Source of the DNA: an uncultured Prevotella sp.
GTDB lineage: Bacteria; Bacteroidota; Bacteroidia; Bacteroidales; Bacteroidaceae
DNA: 11,422 nucleotides
NCBI GenBank assembly: GCA_934219025.1
Contig: CAKQDG010000076.1
Location: 1-11,422 of the forward strand
Direction of reading: 5' to 3'
The translations under genes were made by a program, and so were the position numbers. The first letter of the stretch is position 1; each line of letters opens with the position of its first letter. Positions 6,300-11,422 of the stretch are shown one piece after another. The notes beneath the pieces were generated by a model. That model made no database searches, had not been told where the DNA came from, and saw nothing but the letters and a program-made list of their open reading frames with translations.

Positions 6300-9200
6300 A
6301 TGGGATTCGACAAAGAACAAGATTTTGAGGATGCCCTCATCAAATTGTTGAAGGAAAATGGATGGTCAGGCAAGATGTTAAACTATCCAACGGAAGAACA
6401 GCTCGTTCAGAACTGGGCTGATATTCTCTTTAACAACAATAAGGGGATAGACCGCCTCAATGGTCAGCCATTGACTAAGGGAGAAATGCAGCAACTTCTT
6501 GATAAGGTAAAGGAGTTGCGTACTCCACTTGCGCTCAATGGTTTCATCAATGGCAAGTCGGTTACCATTACTCGTGACAATCCCGCTGACCAGTTGCACT
6601 TTGGTAAGGATATATCGCTTACTATCTATAATCGTTTAGAGATAGCAAGTGGAAGAAGTTTCTATCAGATAGCTCGCCAACCTAAGTTTGAGCATCATTC
6701 TAACATTCTGCCTAAACGTAGAGGTGATTTGGTTTTGCTTATCAATGGTATGCCTGTTATACACGTAGAGTTGAAAAGCAGCAAGGTGCCAGCCATGCAC
6801 GCAGTCAATCAAATAACTGAGAAATATATCCCTGAAGGTGTATTTACAGACAGCATCTTTTCTTTGGTTCAGATATTTGTGGCAATGAACCCTGAGGAAA
6901 TGATGTATTTTGCTAATCCTGGTATTGACGTAAAGTTTAACAAAGCCTTTTGTTTCCATTGGGCTGATGCTAATAATAACCCAATTAATGATTGGAGACA
7001 GATAGCATCTACTTTTCTTTCTATCCCGATGGCGCACATGCTCATTGGTTTCTATACGGTTGCTGATCAAGCTGATGGTGTGCTGAAAGTGTTGCGAAGC
7101 TATCAGTATTATGCAGCCAGCAAGATTAGTTCCATTGTTGCAAAATGGGATTGGAAGAGTACGGAACAGAAAGGTGGTTATATCTGGCATACTACAGGAA
7201 GCGGGAAAACTATGACCAGTTTTAAGTCTGCTCAGTTAATCGCCCAATCAGGGGATGCCGACAAAGTGATATTCCTTGTAGATAGAATAGAACTGGGAAC
7301 ACAGTCCTTGGATGAATACCGCTCTTTTGCAGATTCCGTGGATGATGTTCAAGCTACAGAAAATACAAATATATTGATAGCTAAGTTGCGTGATGACGAT
7401 TCTAAGAAGAACCGTCTCATAGTAACTTCTATACAAAAGATGAGTAAGGTAAATGCAGTGGAGTTTCCAAAGAAAAAAGCCGATATAGAGAAAATTGCAG
7501 CCAAGCGAGTAGTATTCATTATAGATGAATGCCATCGTTCTACCTTTGGTGATATGCTTATTGACATTAAGCGAACTTTTTCTCATGCAGTTTTCTTCGG
7601 TTTTACGGGTACTCCTATCAATGATGAAAATCAAAAGAAGTCGAATACCACGCAAACTATCTTCGGCGAAAGATTGCATACTTATTCCATTGCTAATGGT
7701 ATCATAGATAAGAATGTATTAGGTTTTTACCCATATATGTGTCCTACATACAAGGATAAAACCTTGCGCCGTTGTGTGGCTTTGGAAAAAGCAAAGGCAC
7801 TGACGGAAGAGGAAGCCTTGGCTGATGAGGCTAAAAAAGAAGTATATCTGTACTATATGAATCCAAACAAGGTGGCTATGGCAGGAACAACGCAGCCTGA
7901 TGGTTCATATATAAGAGGTATTGAGGATTTCATACCCATGTCACAATACAATTGCGACAAACACCATCTGAGTGTCGTGGAAGACATCAAGGAAAACTGG
8001 GTTACACTTAGTTTGAATAATAAGTTTCATGCCTTGCTTGCTACGGAAAGCATTCCTGAGGCTATTGCCTATTATAGGTTATTGCGCAAGGAAATGCCGA
8101 CTCTGAAAGTAACAGCTCTTTTTGACCCAAACATTGATAATACAGGTGGACAGCAGTTTAAGGAAGAAGGACTTATTGAGGTTTTGAAAGGGTACAAGGA
8201 ACAGTTTGGCAAAGAATATACAATGTCAACTCATGCTTCGTTCAAAAAAGACGTAGCTTTGCGCCTTGCTCATAAGAAACCTTATAATGGAAAGGATTTT
8301 GTAGAGGATAAGCAAATCAATCTTCTTATCGTGGTGAACCAAATGCTTACAGGTTTTGACTCTAAGTGGATCAATACGCTCTATGTGGATAAGTTGATGG
8401 AATATGAGAATATCATTCAGGCTTTTAGCCGAACTAACCGTTTGTTTGGACCAGACAAGCCTTTTGGGGTGATACGCTATTATCGTAAACCTCATACGAT
8501 GAAGCAAAATATAGACAAGGCTGTGGCAATGTATTCAGACAACAAGCCTCTGAAACTCTTTGCAGATCCATTGACTCATAATTTGCAGCAGATGAATAGT
8601 ATCTATACTGAAATAGAGTATCTGTTTATTCATGCTGGTGTCAATAACTTTGAGAAATTACCAGAATTGGTTGCTGATAGAAATCGTTTTGTAAAACTTT
8701 TCAATCAACTAAATAAGCATTTGGAAGCAGCTCGCATACAAGGCTTTACTTGGGAAAAGTCTCATTATCACCTCAAACAACCACAGGGAGGTTATGTGGA
8801 TATAGATATGTTGATAGATGAGGAGGCTTATAAAATGTTGCTGAAACGATACCAAGAGCTGCTTCCTTCTAGTGCTGGAGGTGGTAGCGTGGAAGAACCA
8901 CCATACGACATAGAGACTTATCTTACGGAAATAGATACAGGACAGATAGATGCAGACTATATCAATGAGCGCTTTGAGGTCTATCTGAAGTTAATCCATA
9001 AGGGCAATGCTTCGGAAGAGGAACGACAGAAGGTGATGCAGGAACTACACAAGTCGTTTGCCTTGTTGTCGCAAGAAGAGCAGAAGTTTGCCAACATATT
9101 CTTGCATGATGTGGAAAGTGGGGATGCTGTACTTGATAAGGGTAAGGGATTTCACGACTATGTGGTAGAGTATATGAATCAAGCCAAGAATACAAAACTG

Positions 9201-9713
9201 CATCAAGTGGCAGAACTATTCGGCATCAATGAACAATTGCTAAAGGAGATTATGTCTTCTGCTGTCACACCAGACAATTTGAACTCATATAACCGTTTCT
9301 CAAAATTGACAGCAACGATAGATAAGGAGAAGGCAAAGTTATTCTTCGAGAGAACGGAGGGAGTAAAGCTGTTGCCGTTCAGAATAAAACCAAAAGCGGA
9401 GTTGTTCTTGCAAGACTTTATATTGAGCAATGGAAATATGGATATTCCTGAATTTGGCCGCAAGCTGACAGACATAAACGATGATGCCAATGTCGTGGAG
9501 TTTGCAGATACCTTAATGACAATGCACAATGGCATATCTGTGCTTCTTTTGGAAAAAGAATGTATAGAACGGTTCGGAGAAAAATATTCAGCAATGTCTA
9601 TATCTGATTGGTTCAAGGTGATATTTTCCTATATGAAAGACAAGACACATAAATATGATTTGAAACAGGACGATATTGTATATTGGAATGTTGCAGAAGA
9701 TAGAAAGAAATGA
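6300..9713 (+). CDS. hsdR: Type I restriction endonuclease and translocase subunit HsdR
   Basis: HsdR joins the HsdM2S core, uses ATP to pull in DNA on both sides of an unmethylated site, and cuts at a distance. The 1137-residue protein is within the usual range for the family. The N-terminal nuclease domain shows D143 and E157-L-K159, the D-x13-E-x-K signature. Helicase superfamily 2 motifs follow in order: motif I TGSGKT (299-304), motif II DECH (409-412), motif III FTGTP (435-439), and motif VI QAFSRTNR (707-714). The C-terminal helical part (about 780-1137) would dock on the methylase core. All catalytic residues are present, so the enzyme looks active. The overall form resembles the EcoR124I-like (type IC) group, which is an inference. 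The start ATG at 6300 has no Shine-Dalgarno site, only an A-rich leader, and the stop overlaps the next gene's start. Confidence 0.95.
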   Translation: MGFDKEQDFEDALIKLLKENGWSGKMLNYPTEEQLVQNWADILFNNNKGIDRLNGQPLTKGEMQQLLDKVKELRTPLALNGFINGKSVTITRDNPADQLHFGKDISLTIYNRLEIASGRSFYQIARQPKFEHHSNILPKRRGDLVLLINGMPVIHVELKSSKVPAMHAVNQITEKYIPEGVFTDSIFSLVQIFVAMNPEEMMYFANPGIDVKFNKAFCFHWADANNNPINDWRQIASTFLSIPMAHMLIGFYTVADQADGVLKVLRSYQYYAASKISSIVAKWDWKSTEQKGGYIWHTTGSGKTMTSFKSAQLIAQSGDADKVIFLVDRIELGTQSLDEYRSFADSVDDVQATENTNILIAKLRDDDSKKNRLIVTSIQKMSKVNAVEFPKKKADIEKIAAKRVVFIIDECHRSTFGDMLIDIKRTFSHAVFFGFTGTPINDENQKKSNTTQTIFGERLHTYSIANGIIDKNVLGFYPYMCPTYKDKTLRRCVALEKAKALTEEEALADEAKKEVYLYYMNPNKVAMAGTTQPDGSYIRGIEDFIPMSQYNCDKHHLSVVEDIKENWVTLSLNNKFHALLATESIPEAIAYYRLLRKEMPTLKVTALFDPNIDNTGGQQFKEEGLIEVLKGYKEQFGKEYTMSTHASFKKDVALRLAHKKPYNGKDFVEDKQINLLIVVNQMLTGFDSKWINTLYVDKLMEYENIIQAFSRTNRLFGPDKPFGVIRYYRKPHTMKQNIDKAVAMYSDNKPLKLFADPLTHNLQQMNSIYTEIEYLFIHAGVNNFEKLPELVADRNRFVKLFNQLNKHLEAARIQGFTWEKSHYHLKQPQGGYVDIDMLIDEEAYKMLLKRYQELLPSSAGGGSVEEPPYDIETYLTEIDTGQIDADYINERFEVYLKLIHKGNASEEERQKVMQELHKSFALLSQEEQKFANIFLHDVESGDAVLDKGKGFHDYVVEYMNQAKNTKLHQVAELFGINEQLLKEIMSSAVTPDNLNSYNRFSKLTATIDKEKAKLFFERTEGVKLLPFRIKPKAELFLQDFILSNGNMDIPEFGRKLTDINDDANVVEFADTLMTMHNGISVLLLEKECIERFGEKYSAMSISDWFKVIFSYMKDKTHKYDLKQDDIVYWNVAEDRKK

Positions 9714-11200
9714 ACAAAATTAATAACATAAACGAAATTCTTTCTGAAGGTGAGCGTGTCACCTTAGAATGTAAGAAAGCGACCAAGAGCGTGCCTAATT
9801 CGCTTTGGGACACATACTCCGCTTTCGCCAATACCTATGGGGGTACAATTCTCTTGGGTGTGGTGGAACACATGAACGAAAACGACAATGCCAAGCGGTT
9901 TGAAATAGTTGGCGTTGAGGATGCCGACAAAATTCGAAAGGACTTGTGGAATACGGTAAATAGTAGAGAAAAGGTAAATATTAATCTTCTGTATGACGAT
10001 GATATTCAGACTATAGATATTGATGGAAAGAAGGTTATTGCCATCAATGTGCCTCGTGCTGATTATACAGTTCGGCCAATATATATCAATAACAATCTGT
10101 CAAGAGGTACTTTCAAACGCAACCATGAAGGTGACTATCATTGCACAGAACAAGAGTTAAAGATGATGCTCCGTGATGCCAATGAAGCTGGCAATGATGG
10201 CTTGCTTTTGGAATACTACACTATGGACGATATTGACATTCCAACATTAGAACGATTCCGTCAGATGTTTCAGAACTTACATCCAGAGCACCAATGGAAC
10301 TCAGCAGAACACAAGGAGTTTCTAACAAATTTTGGCGGCTATACACGAGACCGAAGAACTGGTAAGGAAGGACTGACTATGGCAGGACTTTTGATGTTTG
10401 GCAAGGGGCTTCCTGTTCGTGAGCGTTTTGACAATCTACGAATGGACTATATCGACAAGTCTAATCTGATAGGAGACCAACGTTACAGCGACCGTCTGAC
10501 ATATGATGGCACGTGGGAAAATAACTTGTTCAACTTCATTCGTATGGTCATTCCAAAACTGACACGTGACTTGCCTCACCCTTTCAGTATGGATGGTGTA
10601 ATTCGGAGAGATGACACTCTCCAGGCCAAGGCTGTACGTGAAGCCGTTACAAACATGGTTATCCACTCTGATTTTATGGTGAATGGTGTGTTGAAAGTTG
10701 AGAAATATGATGACTGCTTTGTATTGACTAACCCTGGACTTCTGAAACTGCCTATTGAACAGATTTACAAAGGTGGAGAGTCTAAAGCACGTAATCAGCG
10801 CATGCAAAATATGTTCCGTATGATAGGATATGGCGAGAACCTTGGTTCTGGCTTTCCTCTCATTTTAAATGCTTGGAATGAAAAGCACTGGCTCAAGCCG
10901 GAATTATTGGAGCAACTAGAATTATTGCAAGTAAAACTGACTTTGCATATTCAGAATGAGCCGATAAATGAGCCGATAAATGAGCCGATAAATGAGCCTC
11001 TATCCAATCGGCAAATTGCCATAATTAAGGCTATTAAGGAGCAACCTTCCATTACAAGGGATGAATTGGCTAAAAAGGTTGGGGTGTCCCTTGCTACTTT
11101 AAAAAGAGAAATAACAATTTTGCGAAAGAAATGTTATATCGGTCGTGATGGTAGCAACAAAAATGGTCGGTGGCTGCTTTTAAAAGATAATTCTCAATAA
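9710..11200 (+). CDS. AlbA_2 (Schlafen-type) / HATPase_c_4 / winged-helix protein linked to hsdR
   Basis: A 496-residue protein with three parts. Residues about 10-140 are an AlbA_2 (Schlafen AlbA) domain: E-x-VTLECKKA (18-24 region), then SAFANTYGGTILLGV, the conserved N-T-x-GG-x-I/L core. Residues about 300-400 fit HATPase_c_4, with REAVTNMVIHSDF (310-322) and the glycine-rich GYGENLGSG (373-381). Residues about 432-495 form a winged helix with ITRDELAKKVGVSLATLKREI. Between the last two lies a NEPI repeat linker (416-431). The family is usually annotated as an ATP-binding or putative transcriptional regulator protein, with RNA or DNA contacts proposed for the AlbA_2 part. The ATG overlaps the hsdR stop as ATGA, so translation is probably coupled. 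It could regulate the operon, modulate restriction, or act as a separate defence factor. Which of these holds cannot be read from sequence. Confidence 0.85.
   Translation: MNKINNINEILSEGERVTLECKKATKSVPNSLWDTYSAFANTYGGTILLGVVEHMNENDNAKRFEIVGVEDADKIRKDLWNTVNSREKVNINLLYDDDIQTIDIDGKKVIAINVPRADYTVRPIYINNNLSRGTFKRNHEGDYHCTEQELKMMLRDANEAGNDGLLLEYYTMDDIDIPTLERFRQMFQNLHPEHQWNSAEHKEFLTNFGGYTRDRRTGKEGLTMAGLLMFGKGLPVRERFDNLRMDYIDKSNLIGDQRYSDRLTYDGTWENNLFNFIRMVIPKLTRDLPHPFSMDGVIRRDDTLQAKAVREAVTNMVIHSDFMVNGVLKVEKYDDCFVLTNPGLLKLPIEQIYKGGESKARNQRMQNMFRMIGYGENLGSGFPLILNAWNEKHWLKPELLEQLELLQVKLTLHIQNEPINEPINEPINEPLSNRQIAIIKAIKEQPSITRDELAKKVGVSLATLKREITILRKKCYIGRDGSNKNGRWLLLKDNSQ
10955..10998 (+). repeat. 12-bp in-frame tandem repeat encoding NEPI
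   Basis: Three exact copies of AATGAGCCGATA (10955-10966, 10967-10978, 10979-10990) are followed by a partial fourth copy that breaks after AATGAGCC. Each unit encodes Asn-Glu-Pro-Ile, giving a stiff proline-containing linker between the ATPase-like domain and the winged helix. Because the unit is four codons, gain or loss of copies changes linker length without breaking the frame. Such NEPI-like linkers are, as I recall, recurrent in Bacteroidota members of this family. Confidence 0.9.
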
Positions 11201-11316
11201 TCCCAATTAAGAAGCTGAATGATTACAAACCGCGACGAAATGCGTCATTGTATATATAATATAAATAATGTAGCGAAGCAATAAGGATAATCAAATAATT
11301 CAACTATAAATAAATT

Positions 11317-11422
11317 ATGAACAGTAAAAAATTATTGTTGGCTGCACTTGCCGTTGCGGCAGGCTCGCAGGCGGTACACGCACAGTACCCGGTAATTACA
11401 AAGGAGGCGAAGGAAAAAATCG
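11317..11422 (+). CDS. Exported protein, N-terminus only (partial)
   Basis: The first 35 codons are visible and run off the window end. They encode a Sec signal peptide: basic start MNSKK, a hydrophobic core LLLAALAVAAG, and a likely signal peptidase I cut after AVHA, leaving Gln-Tyr-Pro at the mature N-terminus. No cysteine follows the core, so it is not a lipoprotein. The mature start (QYPVITKEAKEKI) reminds me of Bacteroidales secreted pectate-lyase-like proteins, but this is a weak recollection and the enzyme domain lies outside the window. The 116-base gap before it is AT-rich; I saw no clear TAnnTTTG promoter box there. The codons are GC-richer than in the hsd genes, so this is probably the resident chromosome beyond the island. 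Confidence 0.8.
   Translation, partial: MNSKKLLLAALAVAAGSQAVHAQYPVITKEAKEKI

Noticed and set aside
6636..7190. A 184-codon open frame on the minus strand inside hsdR.
   Set aside because: It overlaps the conserved nuclease and P-loop region of hsdR, shows no motif, and has no plausible promoter or leader.
11229..11245. Short hairpin GACG-AAATG-CGTC after the last operon gene, considered as a terminator.
   Set aside because: The stem is only four base pairs and no T-run follows.
2005..11304. Word AATTCAAC found at 2005-2012 and again at 11297-11304, considered as flanking direct repeats of an island.
   Set aside because: Eight bases of AT-rich sequence are expected to recur by chance over this distance, and no integrase or transposase is present.

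Overview
The window looks like an accessory-gene island in a Bacteroidota chromosome, most likely Prevotella/Segatella or Bacteroides. The grounds are a textbook Bacteroidota promoter (TTTG, 19-bp spacer, TATTTTTG) at 121-151, A-rich leaders instead of Shine-Dalgarno sites in front of most genes, and an AAA-ATPase-like/DUF1703 gene of the kind that is repeated in these genomes. No rRNA, tRNA, CRISPR array, insertion sequence or attachment site was recognised.

Layout. Positions 1-46 hold the probable last codons of an upstream gene, followed by a strong intrinsic terminator (48-89). A promoter then drives a 526-residue AAA-ATPase-like protein with a C-terminal PD-(D/E)XK nuclease fold (177-1757). 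The gap of about 450 bases after it holds only a 49-codon helix-turn-helix-like reading frame (1852-2001), which may be the remnant of a slightly longer gene cut by an in-frame TGA, and then a promoter -7 box (2121-2128). Next comes a compact four-gene operon: hsdM (2212-5013), hsdS (5026-6279), hsdR (6300-9713) and an AlbA_2/HATPase_c_4/winged-helix protein (9710-11200) whose start codon overlaps the hsdR stop. The window ends in the signal peptide of a secreted or lipid-free exported protein (11317 onward).

How the genes work together. HsdM and HsdS form the sequence-specific adenine methyltransferase. Adding HsdR gives the ATP-dependent translocating restriction enzyme. The AlbA_2 protein is translationally coupled to hsdR and so is probably made with the complex, but its role is unknown.

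The most notable signal is a run of eight G residues (5657-5664) in hsdS, exactly at the junction between the first and second target-recognition halves. In the present length the gene is open. Loss of one G gives a stop (TAA) 4 codons past the tract, and gain of one G gives a stop (TAG) 5 codons past it, so both shifts leave a half-size, single-TRD HsdS. This is the layout expected for a phase-variable specificity switch, like the poly-G tract described for NgoAV hsdS. A second length-variable element, three exact copies of a 12-bp unit (10955-10990), encodes a NEPI linker in the AlbA_2 protein. The hsd operon is visibly richer in A/T-ending codons than the genes on both sides, consistent with horizontal acquisition as a module.
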